From assembly GCA_900315055.1 (NCBI GenBank), contig OMXP01000018.1:1-42211 (forward strand): a DNA stretch of 42,211 nucleotides, written 5' to 3'. Positions 16,565 through 25,249 of the stretch are shown here, one piece after another. Position 1 is the first letter of the stretch. Each line of letters starts with the position of its first letter. The translations under genes and the position numbers were made by a program. The stretch is from an uncultured Lachnospiraceae bacterium. Lineage in GTDB: Bacteria; Bacillota; Clostridia; Lachnospirales; Lachnospiraceae. Below the pieces are notes generated by a model. The model was not told the DNA's origin. It did not search any database and worked only from the letters and a program-made list of their open reading frames with translations.

Positions 16565-17503
16565 ATGGAATCCTATCTGATCATGGCGCTGATCGTATGC
16601 GCGGGTGTCCTGGTGTTCTGCCTGGTCACCGGCTTTGTGGAGCCCCTGGTGTACCGGCAGATGTTTCGCAGAACGAAGGTGCAGGATATCGCGGACAAGG
16701 ATCTCGAGGCGCTGCAGAGAAAGGCGCGGGAAGAGAACACCATCGCGAGGAGGATCCGGCACTTCTTTGAGGAGTACTCGACAAGGCATTCGGGACACGT
16801 AAAAAACATCAGGCAGGAACAGCGCGAGAAGGACTTTGCCCACCGGCTCTATGCCGCGGGCATGGCGACAACGCCTGCCGTGTACCGGTTCCTGCTCTCC
16901 GTTGTCACCTTCTGCTGCGTACTTGCGGCCTTTCTTGTGGGCGAAATCACGCACATGGAGACGGAGAACTTCCTCCTGTGCATGGTTCTCGGAGCGGTAT
17001 CGCCGGTCATTCTGTTCCGCTACTACGTATCGGCCAGAGTGACGATGCGGCGAAACCAGATGGAAAGCCAGCTGCCCGATGCCATGGATCTTCTTGCCAT
17101 CTCGGTCGGCGCCGGCATGGGCTTTGATCAGGCTCTGACCTACATCACCGAAAAGATGACGGGGCCTCTCATCGATGAATTTGCGGTGCTCGAGCGTGAG
17201 CTCCAGCTTGGCAAGAGCAGAACACAGGCATTCACCGACTTCGGGGAGCACAGCAATTCGCAGATGATCCGGAACTTCTCCGCCGCCGTGGTACAGGCGA
17301 CGGAGATGGGCATTCCGCTCCACGACATGCTCGTCTCCCAGGCGGAGGCGGCAAGAAGCGAGCACGTGGCAAAAGTCCGCGCAAAGGCGGCAAAGGCGAC
17401 GGTCCGCATGCTGCTGCCGATGGTCGGGTTCATCTTCCCGGTGCTGTTCATCGTGCTGATGGGACCGGCTGTGATGAACATCCTGGACAGCGGCATCCTG
17501 TAG
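16565..17503 (+). CDS. tadC: TadC inner-membrane platform protein
   Basis: A 312-aa paralogue of TadB in the T2SSF family. Helices near residues 5-25, 95-145 and 275-305 flank the T2SSF domain (about 155-280), with 'QLPDAMDLLAISVGAGMGFDQALTYI' and 'MGIPLHDMLVSQAEAARSEHVAKVRAKA', the latter being a typical TadC signature. It begins 10 bp after tadB with AGGAGA upstream. Together with TadB it forms a heteromeric platform. Confidence 0.93.
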   Translation: MESYLIMALIVCAGVLVFCLVTGFVEPLVYRQMFRRTKVQDIADKDLEALQRKAREENTIARRIRHFFEEYSTRHSGHVKNIRQEQREKDFAHRLYAAGMATTPAVYRFLLSVVTFCCVLAAFLVGEITHMETENFLLCMVLGAVSPVILFRYYVSARVTMRRNQMESQLPDAMDLLAISVGAGMGFDQALTYITEKMTGPLIDEFAVLERELQLGKSRTQAFTDFGEHSNSQMIRNFSAAVVQATEMGIPLHDMLVSQAEAARSEHVAKVRAKAAKATVRMLLPMVGFIFPVLFIVLMGPAVMNILDSGIL

Positions 17504-17533
17504 ACGGAAAACGATAAGGAGAAGAACAGACCG

Positions 17534-17857
17534 ATGAAAATCAGGCTGCATGAGAGGGAGTACCGCGTCCGGTGTGCGGACTCGTTCGGAACAAGACTCA
17601 AGGGGCTCATGGGGGAGGATTCTCTCCCCGAGGGGGAAGGGCTTCTTCTGATGAACTGCGGTGCGATTCACTGCTGCTTCATGAAGTTTCCGATCGACGC
17701 CGTGTACTTTGACCGGGACGGAAAGGTTGTGGGGAAGGAAACCGTAAAGCCCTGGAGAGTGGGGAAGATCATCCCCGGGGTGAAATGTGTCCTGGAACTG
17801 AATGAGGGCGAGGCTTCCGCGATCGAAGCGGGAGATGAAATGAGTTTTGTCATTTAG
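17534..17857 (+). CDS. DUF192 family protein
   Basis: A 107-aa protein of the DUF192 family, starting behind AAGGAG. Conserved family features are visible: 'RLKGLMG' near the N-terminus, 'GLLLMNCGAIHCCFMKFPIDAVYFDRDGKVV' in two parts (the 'T.FM.FPID..F.D..G.V' pattern) and 'KPWRVGKIIPGVKCVLELNEGEA'. No signal peptide is seen, whereas many Gram-negative homologues are secreted. The molecular function of the family is unsettled. It lies between tadC and the coiled-coil gene with short gaps, so it is very likely part of the pilus operon. Two adjacent Cys (in 'HCCF') replace the more usual residues. Confidence 0.85.
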   Translation: MKIRLHEREYRVRCADSFGTRLKGLMGEDSLPEGEGLLLMNCGAIHCCFMKFPIDAVYFDRDGKVVGKETVKPWRVGKIIPGVKCVLELNEGEASAIEAGDEMSFVI

Positions 17858-17892
17858 GCACTGCCAGAGCATGGCAGAAAGGGGGTTATCCA

Positions 17893-19065
17893 ATGGCAGA
17901 CGAAGAAATGTTGAGCGGACCTGCACTGCAGGCGCAGAAGGTGAAGGACACCGAGGAGGAGCGTGCGTTCTACCGTGACCAGACGGCCATGTATGACATC
18001 AGCTCCATGAAGACAGCCTTCAACGGGTATGACAGGAAGGCGGTCCGGGACTATGTCACGAAGCTCCTGGAACAGCAGACGGAGCAGGAAAAATCCGCGG
18101 GCAAGGTCATCGACGAGCTGCGATCGCAGATCGCAAGCCTGAAGCGCGACAAGGAGGAGTCGATTGCAAAGTACAACAAGCTGCTCCTTGCAAAGCTGAG
18201 CACGAATGATGCGTCCGGGAGCGACGGTTCCGATGCTGATGCGGCGCGCTTCCGAAAGGAGAGCGAGGAGCTGCAGAAGAAGGTCCTCATGCTCTCCGGG
18301 CAGCTGAGTGTCGCAAAGACCGAAAAGACGAGAGCACAGAAGCAGATCGACGACCTGACAGAGCAGCTGCAGGAGCTTCGCGCCGAGAATGAGCGCATGG
18401 CAACCGAGAACATCGATTCCTCGACGTTCTCCGATGCAAAGCAGGTGTTCCAGCAGAAGATCAAAGAGCTGTCGGATCAGATCAAAAAGCTGAATGCACA
18501 GAAGCAGTCCGTTCAGGACAGCATGCAGAAGGCGGAACAGGAACGCGATGATGCGCAAAAGGAGCTCGAAGTGCTCCGTCCAAAGTGCGAGAGCCTCAAA
18601 AAGGATCTGGACGAGGCAAACGGAAAGCTTGAAGACATCGATGCGAAGAATAAGGAACAGGTCGATGCCCTGCAGCAGCAGGTGCAGGACCTGACCGGCG
18701 AGAACAAAAAGCTCCGGGAAATGACCGAGTACACAGAGGACATCAAAAAGGCGCTGGTCCGCAGCACGGCGGCGGAAAAGGAAGCGAGCGCTGCAAGATC
18801 CGCCCTCGAGGGAAAGGTGCGGGCCCTTGGCATGAAGAGCGATGCCATGGAGAAGGAAAACGAGCAGCTTCGCATCTCGGTCGGAAGTCTCCAGAGCGCC
18901 ATCGACGAGAGCAGGATCTACAACGAAAAGATCGAGCAGGAGCTCCACAACCTCTATGCGGCACAGCTCGGGGAGGCCGCGCAGCCGGAAGAACAGCAGG
19001 AGGAAAAGGCGGCAGAGACAGCAGAGCAGGCAGAGACGGACATGAACGAGGCCGTCGGCGCCTGA
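17893..19065 (+). CDS. DivIVA-like coiled-coil protein
   Basis: A 390-aa soluble protein. Residues about 35-65 contain 'TAFNGYDRKAVRDYVTKLLEQQ', which closely follows the N-terminal DivIVA membrane-binding motif 'F..GYD..EV..FL..'. Almost all of the rest (about 60-370) is heptad-rich coiled coil dense in Glu, Lys, Gln and Leu with no Pro. The C-terminus is acidic. DivIVA-type proteins bind curved membrane at poles and septa and recruit partners. Inside a tad operon the natural guess is placement of the pilus machine, alongside TadZ. It starts behind AAAGGGGG and ends 103 bp before the TadG-like gene. The specific partner is unknown. Confidence 0.75.
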   Translation: MADEEMLSGPALQAQKVKDTEEERAFYRDQTAMYDISSMKTAFNGYDRKAVRDYVTKLLEQQTEQEKSAGKVIDELRSQIASLKRDKEESIAKYNKLLLAKLSTNDASGSDGSDADAARFRKESEELQKKVLMLSGQLSVAKTEKTRAQKQIDDLTEQLQELRAENERMATENIDSSTFSDAKQVFQQKIKELSDQIKKLNAQKQSVQDSMQKAEQERDDAQKELEVLRPKCESLKKDLDEANGKLEDIDAKNKEQVDALQQQVQDLTGENKKLREMTEYTEDIKKALVRSTAAEKEASAARSALEGKVRALGMKSDAMEKENEQLRISVGSLQSAIDESRIYNEKIEQELHNLYAAQLGEAAQPEEQQEEKAAETAEQAETDMNEAVGA

Positions 19066-19168
19066 TACGTACAACAGCAGAAAACATTGGGGTGAGAGGG
19101 AAATGAGACAGCAGGTTTCATCATTTCTTTCTCACCTTTTCGACACAACAGGAGGGAGGACAGGTGAG

Positions 19169-20650
19169 ATGGAGAACCGGTTCGGAAAGAGGCTGCGAAA
19201 TGACCGGGAGGATGGCGTTGTCACGGTGATCGTGGCGTTTCTTCTCGTGGCACTGTTCGGATTCGCGTCCTTTGCCATCGATGAGAGCTGCTGGCTCGTG
19301 AAGCAGAGGCAGTTTCAGAACGCGGCGGACGCCGCGGCTCTTGCAGCCTGCGAGATGCGATACAAGACGCACATCCGTGCCGACGGGACGAGAGGTCAGT
19401 CCACGGAACAGGAGGCAAGAGAGAGCGCCTTCATGCTCGCCAACCAGAACAACGTGGATGCCACGGAAGACGAGATGAAGCTTTACTTCGATGATTCCCA
19501 TAAGTCGGTCAAAGCCGTCATCAGCAAGAAAACCGACAACTACTTCTCACAGGCTGTGACCGGAAAGAACAGGCAGACCGTGACCGTAACGGCGACGGCT
19601 GCTCTTACCACCAGAACAGAAACATCCAGCAACCGCCACAGGATGGGATCGGCGGTGGAATCGCGGCAGAACATCGTGATTCAGCAGAGCGCGTCACAGA
19701 ACGGAATCCAGGGAGGAGTCAACTGCACGGGCAGCCTGAAGATTTCGAGCCCCCTGACGATCCGGAACGGAATCCGGGCAAACGGCAACATCGATGTCTG
19801 GAATACGCTGAACGTGACCGACGGCGATCTCTCGAGCGGAGGGAACGTCTCCTGCACCTCTCCGGTGAATATCCAAAACGGCGATGTGCGGGTGGACGGG
19901 TCGTTCAGCGATTCGGCAGATCACAGCCAGTATCGGAATGTCTACGCCGGGAGCATCTCGTCTTCAAACGCACTGAACGTGAGCGGCGAGCAGGTCCGGA
20001 GGGTCCCGGACGATCCGCCCTATGTCTGGAACTGGGGCTGGCTGAAAAAGGAGATTCAGACGAACATCGACAACGGCGTGTATGTCGAGGTGACGCCGGA
20101 CATGGTCAATGCCTATCACGAAAAGAAGGAAAGAGAAGGACAAAGACTCGACGAGTCCAGCCTGAAAATCTCAGGAGACACGCTGATCTTTGACGGCCCG
20201 GTGGATGTCGGCGAATTCTTCAAATTCTGCAGGGAGTATGCAAACAAAAGAGACGGAGTCATCTACGTCAGGTACAGGTGCCATAACACATCCAATGTGA
20301 ATTTCAACTACGACGGGAGCCTGATCTTCCAGCACGACTTCTGGCCGGAGAACTGGAGGAATGTCACAATTCACGGTTCCGTTGTTTCCATGGAGGGAAG
20401 CATCCGCATCAACAGCAACTCGGGCAGCCAGCAGTCCACCATCAACGGCGCTCTCGTGACACTGGGGACAACGTCTTCCGACAGCGGGATCTGGCTTGAC
20501 CATCAGACAAATGTCAACGACGGCGCCGTCATTTCCGCAGGGGATATTTACTGCTCCGACAGCTTCAACATCACGTCGGATTCGGCGTGGATTGACATCG
20601 TGGACCCGCCGCAGACCGTGACCAAAGAATATGTAGGTCTGACACAGTAA
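19169..20650 (+). CDS. TadG-like protein with solenoid-like body
   Basis: A 493-aa protein. The start at 19169 has GGAGGGAGG 9 nt upstream; a start at 19103 (22 residues longer) has a poorly placed ribosome site. Residues about 10-60 are the TadG-like N-terminal module: 'REDGVVTVIVAFLLVALFG' as a transmembrane helix, then 'AIDESCWLVKQRQFQNAADAAALAAC'. After about 120 residues a region rich in alternating G/N/S/V ('GVNCTGSLKISSP', 'IRANGNIDVWNTLNVTDGDLSSGGNVSC') continues to about 290 and again at 390-470, suggesting a beta-solenoid like that of polymer-forming cytoskeletal proteins. No von Willebrand A domain, unlike classic TadG. It is probably exported and anchored by its N-terminal helix. 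It is the last pilus-type gene before the GH19 chitinase. Confidence 0.75.
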   Translation: MENRFGKRLRNDREDGVVTVIVAFLLVALFGFASFAIDESCWLVKQRQFQNAADAAALAACEMRYKTHIRADGTRGQSTEQEARESAFMLANQNNVDATEDEMKLYFDDSHKSVKAVISKKTDNYFSQAVTGKNRQTVTVTATAALTTRTETSSNRHRMGSAVESRQNIVIQQSASQNGIQGGVNCTGSLKISSPLTIRNGIRANGNIDVWNTLNVTDGDLSSGGNVSCTSPVNIQNGDVRVDGSFSDSADHSQYRNVYAGSISSSNALNVSGEQVRRVPDDPPYVWNWGWLKKEIQTNIDNGVYVEVTPDMVNAYHEKKEREGQRLDESSLKISGDTLIFDGPVDVGEFFKFCREYANKRDGVIYVRYRCHNTSNVNFNYDGSLIFQHDFWPENWRNVTIHGSVVSMEGSIRINSNSGSQQSTINGALVTLGTTSSDSGIWLDHQTNVNDGAVISAGDIYCSDSFNITSDSAWIDIVDPPQTVTKEYVGLTQ

Positions 20651-20886
20651 AAAGCGGGAAGGAAAAAGTCGTCGGAAGTTTATCCAACAGATTGTGAAGA
20701 TCCTCACATGGTCCGGTTTTCAAAAACGCTACGATGAGAATCGCATCAGAGTCTGTACGCCTGCAGGGCGCAGGAAGGATCTGCAGGCGGGCGCTGGGCA
20801 CCGGGTACAAACAGGGGTATGGACGGATCGGCGTCCCTGCGCCGGAATCCTTTCGGACACGGTCCGTCGAGGAGGTTACAGGATTT
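20651..20886 (+). promoter_or_regulatory. Leader region of the GH19 chitinase gene
   Basis: A 236-bp gap with no terminator directly after the TadG-like gene. CGCCTGCAG (20758-20766) and CTGCAGGCG (20781-20789) form a perfect 9-bp inverted repeat; a smaller CGGAC/GTCCG repeat lies near 20854-20866 just before the ribosome site GGAGG (20871-20875). The hairpins could attenuate or insulate the chitinase message. No clear promoter was recognised, so readthrough from the pilus operon is possible. Confidence 0.4.
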
Positions 20887-23193
20887 ATGAAACGGTTTGG
20901 AACAAGGCTTGTGCTCTGCTCGCTGACAGCATCGATGCTGCTTAGCGGCACGGCACTTGCCGCAGTACCGCAGTGGTCTGCGGGCAATGTCTACGTTGCC
21001 GGGAATGAGGTGACATATGACGGAGACACCTACCGGGCAAGATGGTGGTCCCAGAACGAGGTTCCGGGATCCTCTGCCTGGGGCGCCTGGGAGAAGGTCA
21101 CGAAAGAGACGGCGGAAACACCGGAAGATCCCGGATCGTCACAGACACCGGATCCTTCGACAACGCCTGAGACCCCTGCATCGGGGGTTCCCGCCTGGGA
21201 TGCATCGGCGGTCTACACCGGCGGCATGAAGGCACTCTACAACGGCAGCACGTACGAGGCCAGGTGGTGGGTCACCGGAGAAAAGCCGGACAGCTCGGAC
21301 GCCTGGAAGAAGATCGGCTCGTCCGGTGAGACACCGGAAACACCGGAGACGCCGGTACAACCTTCGGAGCCTGAGAAGAACACGGCTCCGGTCCTGTCCG
21401 GCGTGAAGGATACGGTTGAGGTATCTGTCGGAGACAGCGTCGATGTTCTGTCCGGCATCACGGCAGCAGACGCGGAGGACGGGGACCTGACGGGGAAGGT
21501 CAGAGTCACAGGCTCTGTCGATACGGGCACTGCCGGCACGTATGTCGTTACCTACACGGTCACGGACAGCAGGGGCGAGAGCGCAAGTGCGAAGACGACG
21601 TTTGTCGTCCGGGAAAAGGAGACCATGAACACCGCACCGGTTCTCTCCGGTGTGAAGGATACGGTTGAGGTATCGGTCGGGGACAGCGTCGATGTTCTGT
21701 CCGGCATCACGGCAAGAGATGCGGAAGATGGAGATCTGACGGGGAAGGTCCGGGTCACGGGCTCTGTCGATACGGGCACTGCGGGCACGTATGTCGTTAC
21801 CTACACGGTCACGGACAGCAGGGGTGCGAGCACAAGCGCGAAGACGACGTTTACCGTAAACAAAAAGGAAACGGAGACGCCCGTAAGCCCGGACCACAGC
21901 GAGCCGCCGGTCCCGTTCTGGAAGGATTACAAGAACTATCCCGCAAAGAACACACAGGTCTACTACAGGGGCAGGGTCTATCAGAACAAGTGGTACGCCA
22001 ATGCCGGAACAAAGCCCGATTCCGGGGATCCCTGGGTCCTTGTCGGGGACGCCGAGTGGACGGTTGCGGAGAAGGATTCGAACTACACGAAGGAACAGGC
22101 CGGGACAGGATCGGAAAGCGGCACAGCAGAGACCGTGTTTGACAAGGTCCTCACGGACAGCGAGATTCAGGAGCTCTACGGCGGCATCAATCCGGCCTAC
22201 TCCCCGGAGGCAGCCGTGAACCGTCTCGGGGCACTGATCCCGAAAAAGGCCTATGAGGAGCTCTTCCCGTACCGGTTCGGCTCCCCGAAGTGGAAGGCGT
22301 GCGCGGCGACAAGGCAGTACTACAGCGATCCCTCGAAGTATCCGGACTACTACTCCTATGAAAACCTGCAGGAGGCCGTGCATACCCTCGCCAACACGGT
22401 GATCAAGGTGCAGTGGTACGAGGGCGCGACCTGGTGCTACCGCCTGATCCGGCTGAACAAGACGACGAAAGAGCAGAAGCTCATCTACTCCGATCCGAAC
22501 TTTGATGCGGAGTGGCTGCAGACAAAGCCTCTGTGCACGAGCATCTGCGATTACGGCTCCTTCCTTGCAGAGGGGGACCTCAACACCAGAAAGCGGGAGC
22601 TTGCGGGCTTCCTTGCCAATATCTCCCACGAGACGGGCGGCGGCAGCGTCGACGGCACGATCGATGACTCCCTGACCGGTCTGTATTTCAACGAGGAGGT
22701 GGGCTTTATCGGCTCCTCCCAGATCGGCTATGTCCAGTCGTCCGGCACGAAGTATCTGCCGGTCTCCGGAAAGAGCTACCACGGCCGCGGACCGATCCAG
22801 CTCTCCTACAACTACAACTATGGCCTGTGCTCCGATGTTCTGTACGGGGACAGCTCGATTCTTCTGAATGATCCCGACAGACTCGAACAGGACGGCGTTC
22901 TCGGCTTCATGACCGGCATCTGGTTCTGGATGACCCCGCAGCCGCCGAAGCCCTCCTGCCATCAGGTCATCACCGGCACCTGGGCACCGAAGGAGGGGGC
23001 GGCAAATGCGTCCTACAACGGAAACTTCGGCCTGACCATCGTGATCATCAACAACGAGGCGGGACAGTCCGAGAACGGCAGCGGCGCCGTCGCGAGAAGA
23101 TCCCGGTACTACCGGATCTTTGCCGGCAGGATGGGTGCCGATATCAGCGGCGAGCATGTCGATACCATGGGCATGACCACATTCACCCAGTAA
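20887..23193 (+). CDS. Secreted GH19 chitinase with three CBM5/12-type modules
   Basis: A 768-aa endo-chitinase. Signal peptide residues 1-25 (ends ALA-A). Modules: CBM5/12 about 27-72 ('W....VY..G..V.Y.G..Y.ARWW'), CBM5/12 about 102-143, two near-identical Ig-like domains (about 167-240 and 250-323, each with 'SVGDSVDVLSGITA' and 'GTYVVTYTVTDSRG'), a third, divergent CBM-like module about 342-386, and a GH19 catalytic domain about 418-768. In the catalytic domain 'FLANISHETGGG' carries the general-acid Glu582 and 'YHGRGPIQLSYNYNYG' is the family signature. GH19 enzymes invert and cut beta-1,4-GlcNAc links. Start at 20887 gives a perfect signal peptide; upstream in-frame ATG 20734 does not. 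It follows the Tad operon in the same direction. GH19 is much commoner in plants and actinobacteria than in Clostridia. Confidence 0.93.
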   Translation: MKRFGTRLVLCSLTASMLLSGTALAAVPQWSAGNVYVAGNEVTYDGDTYRARWWSQNEVPGSSAWGAWEKVTKETAETPEDPGSSQTPDPSTTPETPASGVPAWDASAVYTGGMKALYNGSTYEARWWVTGEKPDSSDAWKKIGSSGETPETPETPVQPSEPEKNTAPVLSGVKDTVEVSVGDSVDVLSGITAADAEDGDLTGKVRVTGSVDTGTAGTYVVTYTVTDSRGESASAKTTFVVREKETMNTAPVLSGVKDTVEVSVGDSVDVLSGITARDAEDGDLTGKVRVTGSVDTGTAGTYVVTYTVTDSRGASTSAKTTFTVNKKETETPVSPDHSEPPVPFWKDYKNYPAKNTQVYYRGRVYQNKWYANAGTKPDSGDPWVLVGDAEWTVAEKDSNYTKEQAGTGSESGTAETVFDKVLTDSEIQELYGGINPAYSPEAAVNRLGALIPKKAYEELFPYRFGSPKWKACAATRQYYSDPSKYPDYYSYENLQEAVHTLANTVIKVQWYEGATWCYRLIRLNKTTKEQKLIYSDPNFDAEWLQTKPLCTSICDYGSFLAEGDLNTRKRELAGFLANISHETGGGSVDGTIDDSLTGLYFNEEVGFIGSSQIGYVQSSGTKYLPVSGKSYHGRGPIQLSYNYNYGLCSDVLYGDSSILLNDPDRLEQDGVLGFMTGIWFWMTPQPPKPSCHQVITGTWAPKEGAANASYNGNFGLTIVIINNEAGQSENGSGAVARRSRYYRIFAGRMGADISGEHVDTMGMTTFTQ
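21385..21855 (+). repeat. Tandem Ig-like domain repeat in the GH19 gene
   Basis: About 219 bp starting at 21385 and at 21634 (offset 249 bp) encode almost the same domain ('APVLSGVKDTVEVSVGDSVD'). DNA identity is high, including synonymous sites, which points to a recent duplication. Confidence 0.85.
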
Positions 23194-23237
23194 CAGCGGT
23201 TTCCTTTTCTCCTGCCTGTCCGGCTCTTAGGACAAAG

Positions 23238-23278
23238 GCGCCTGCCTGTGCGAGCTCATGCCGGGCAGGCGCTGTTTT
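23238..23278 (+). terminator. Terminator after GH19 chitinase
   Basis: GCGCCTGCCTG (23238-23248) pairs with CGGGCAGGCGC (23262-23272) with one wobble, followed by TGTTTTT. A strong intrinsic terminator closing the GH19 transcription unit. Confidence 0.85.
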
Positions 23279-23429
23279 TCTGTCTGAAGGAGCGCCAGGA
23301 TCCGGGGGCTCTTGTGCGCATTCTTGCCACTTTTTGTCTTCCCTTGTCAGGTTTCACGTAAGGCGTTTCTCAGGGGATTCCAGCCTCGTATGATACGAAG
23401 GAGAGTACGATTTCTGACCGGAGGAAACG

Positions 23430-25238
23430 ATGGGAGACACAGCAGAAAACAACATTTTAAAAGAAGCGGTGCAGCTCTTTCCCGGGCTGCAGAACCTTGA
23501 CCTCAAAGTCACGCGAAAGAAAGAGGGCCTGCAGCTGATTCTGGATCACGGAAAGGTAACTCTGACCTACGAAAAGCCCCGGGATCTTTGCCGGGGGCTC
23601 TATCTTGCAGCGCTCCATGAAAAGGAGTCCGTATCGATCCGGGAGCAGTGCCCCTTCTCCTCGTTCGGGGTGATGATCGACCTTGCAAGGAACGGGGCGA
23701 TGCGGGTCAGCGCCATTAAGGAGATGATCCGCCTGTGCGCGTTCCTGGGCTATTCCTTTATCGGCCTCTATTTCGAGGACGTCCTTGAGGTAAAGGACGA
23801 GCCGTACTGCGGGTATCTTCGGGGAGCCTATTCAAAGGAAGAGCTCATTGAGATCCGGGACTATGCGGCCTTATTTGGCATGGAGGTGCGGCCCTATGTC
23901 GAGACCCTGGCACACGTCAATCAGTGCTTTCGCTGGGCAAGGTACGAGAAGAGCCGGGACATCGATGACATCCTGCTGGTTGAGGATGAAGGGACAAAGG
24001 AGCTTCTCGATCACCTCCTCTCCACGATCGCGGACATCTTTCCGGGAAGCCTTGTGAACATCGGCATGGACGAGGCGGCCCATGTGGGGCGGGGACGGTA
24101 CCTGGACTCCCACCCGTACACGGACCGGAAGACCCTGCTCTCCCGACATCTTGCCCTCGTGCTCTCCCTCTGCAGAAAGTACGGCCTTCGTGCGCAGCTC
24201 TGGAGCGACATGTTTGTGTCCGGAACGGACGAAAAGGACAAAAGGGACGAAAGCATTCCCGTCCCCGAGGACGCACAGCTGATCTGTTGGGACTACTACA
24301 GTGCGGACGAAACGCACTATGAAGAAAGACTAAAGCAGCACCTTGCCCTCACGAAGAACGTCGGCTTTGCGGGCGGCGCCTTCAAGTGGACGGGATTTGC
24401 ACCGAGAAACGGGTATTCCATCCGAAACGGGAAGGCGGCGCTTGAAGCCTGCAAAGCCTTAGGGATCCCGGATGTCGTCATCACCCTGTGGGGAGATGAC
24501 GGGGACGAGGCGAGCGCGTTCAGTGTCCTTCCGGTCCTGTATGAGGACGCCGCAGCAGCCTTCGGAGAAGAGATCGAAGAGGTGCAGAAGGACAGGGGCT
24601 TTCAGTTTCTTACCGGGTACCCCCTCTCCTCGTTCCTGCTGCTTGATGCTGTAAACCTCGAGGGCGAGTCGGATATCGGAAACGGGAGCAAGATCCTTCT
24701 CTACAACGATCCCCTCCTTGGCGTTTACGACAGTATCGTGGCAGAAGACCTTGCAGGCAGGTACCGGGACCTTGCAAAGGCCTTATCCTCCTGCAGAACG
24801 GGAGGCAAATTCGATCCCCTGTTTACGACGCTATCGCTCCTCTCCTTAGTGCTCTCCGTGAAGGCAGACCTTGGCGTGCGGCTTCGAAAAGCCTATCAGG
24901 ACAGGAACAGTCTTGCCCTTGCCCTCATCGGGTCTGAGCTTCCGGATCTCGAGGAGAGGATCCGGGCCTTCTATCAGGCGCTGAAGACGCAGTGGCTTCT
25001 GGAGAACAAGCCCTTCGGCTTTGAGGTGCAGACCATACGGCTGGGAGGTTTATTGCAGAGGATCCGGGACGTGGATGATCTGCTGCAGGACTATCTTGCA
25101 GGGAAAACCTGTCGAATAGAGGAACTGGAGGAGAAGCTTCTTCCCTACGGCGGACAGCCGGGGGAGGGCTTCACCATTCGAAATCTCGAGGAGAACCGCT
25201 GGTACGTCATCGCGACACCGGCAAGGCTCGATTCGTAG
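23430..25238 (+). CDS. GH20 beta-N-acetylhexosaminidase, intracellular
   Basis: A 602-aa exo-enzyme removing terminal GlcNAc from chitooligosaccharides. There is no signal peptide, so it acts in the cytoplasm. The N-terminal about 60 residues form the small alpha/beta domain common in GH20; the TIM barrel begins at 'FGVMIDLARNGAMRVSAIKEMI' (about 75). The catalytic pair is Asp214-Glu215 in 'VNIGMDEAAHVG'. 'YVETLAHVNQCFRW' and 'LICWDYYSADETHYEE' are further barrel strands. The C-terminal about 170 residues are helical. Start behind GGAGG. An imperfect element TCGTATGATACGA (23386-23398) upstream contains a -10-like TATGAT. It is 11 bp from the acyltransferase gene, so the two form one operon. 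Confidence 0.87.
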   Translation: MGDTAENNILKEAVQLFPGLQNLDLKVTRKKEGLQLILDHGKVTLTYEKPRDLCRGLYLAALHEKESVSIREQCPFSSFGVMIDLARNGAMRVSAIKEMIRLCAFLGYSFIGLYFEDVLEVKDEPYCGYLRGAYSKEELIEIRDYAALFGMEVRPYVETLAHVNQCFRWARYEKSRDIDDILLVEDEGTKELLDHLLSTIADIFPGSLVNIGMDEAAHVGRGRYLDSHPYTDRKTLLSRHLALVLSLCRKYGLRAQLWSDMFVSGTDEKDKRDESIPVPEDAQLICWDYYSADETHYEERLKQHLALTKNVGFAGGAFKWTGFAPRNGYSIRNGKAALEACKALGIPDVVITLWGDDGDEASAFSVLPVLYEDAAAAFGEEIEEVQKDRGFQFLTGYPLSSFLLLDAVNLEGESDIGNGSKILLYNDPLLGVYDSIVAEDLAGRYRDLAKALSSCRTGGKFDPLFTTLSLLSLVLSVKADLGVRLRKAYQDRNSLALALIGSELPDLEERIRAFYQALKTQWLLENKPFGFEVQTIRLGGLLQRIRDVDDLLQDYLAGKTCRIEELEEKLLPYGGQPGEGFTIRNLEENRWYVIATPARLDS

Positions 25239-25249
25239 GGGAGGAAGAC

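Noticed and set aside
19103..19168. Longer start for the TadG-like protein
   Set aside because: The ribosome site before 19103 is poorly spaced, while GGAGGGAGG stands 9 nt before 19169 and gives the usual short basic N-terminus before the helix. It is not excluded.
21139..23157. Minus-strand frame of 672 codons across the GH19 gene
   Set aside because: An antisense shadow caused by GC-rich codon bias. The plus strand encodes clear GH19 and CBM motifs.
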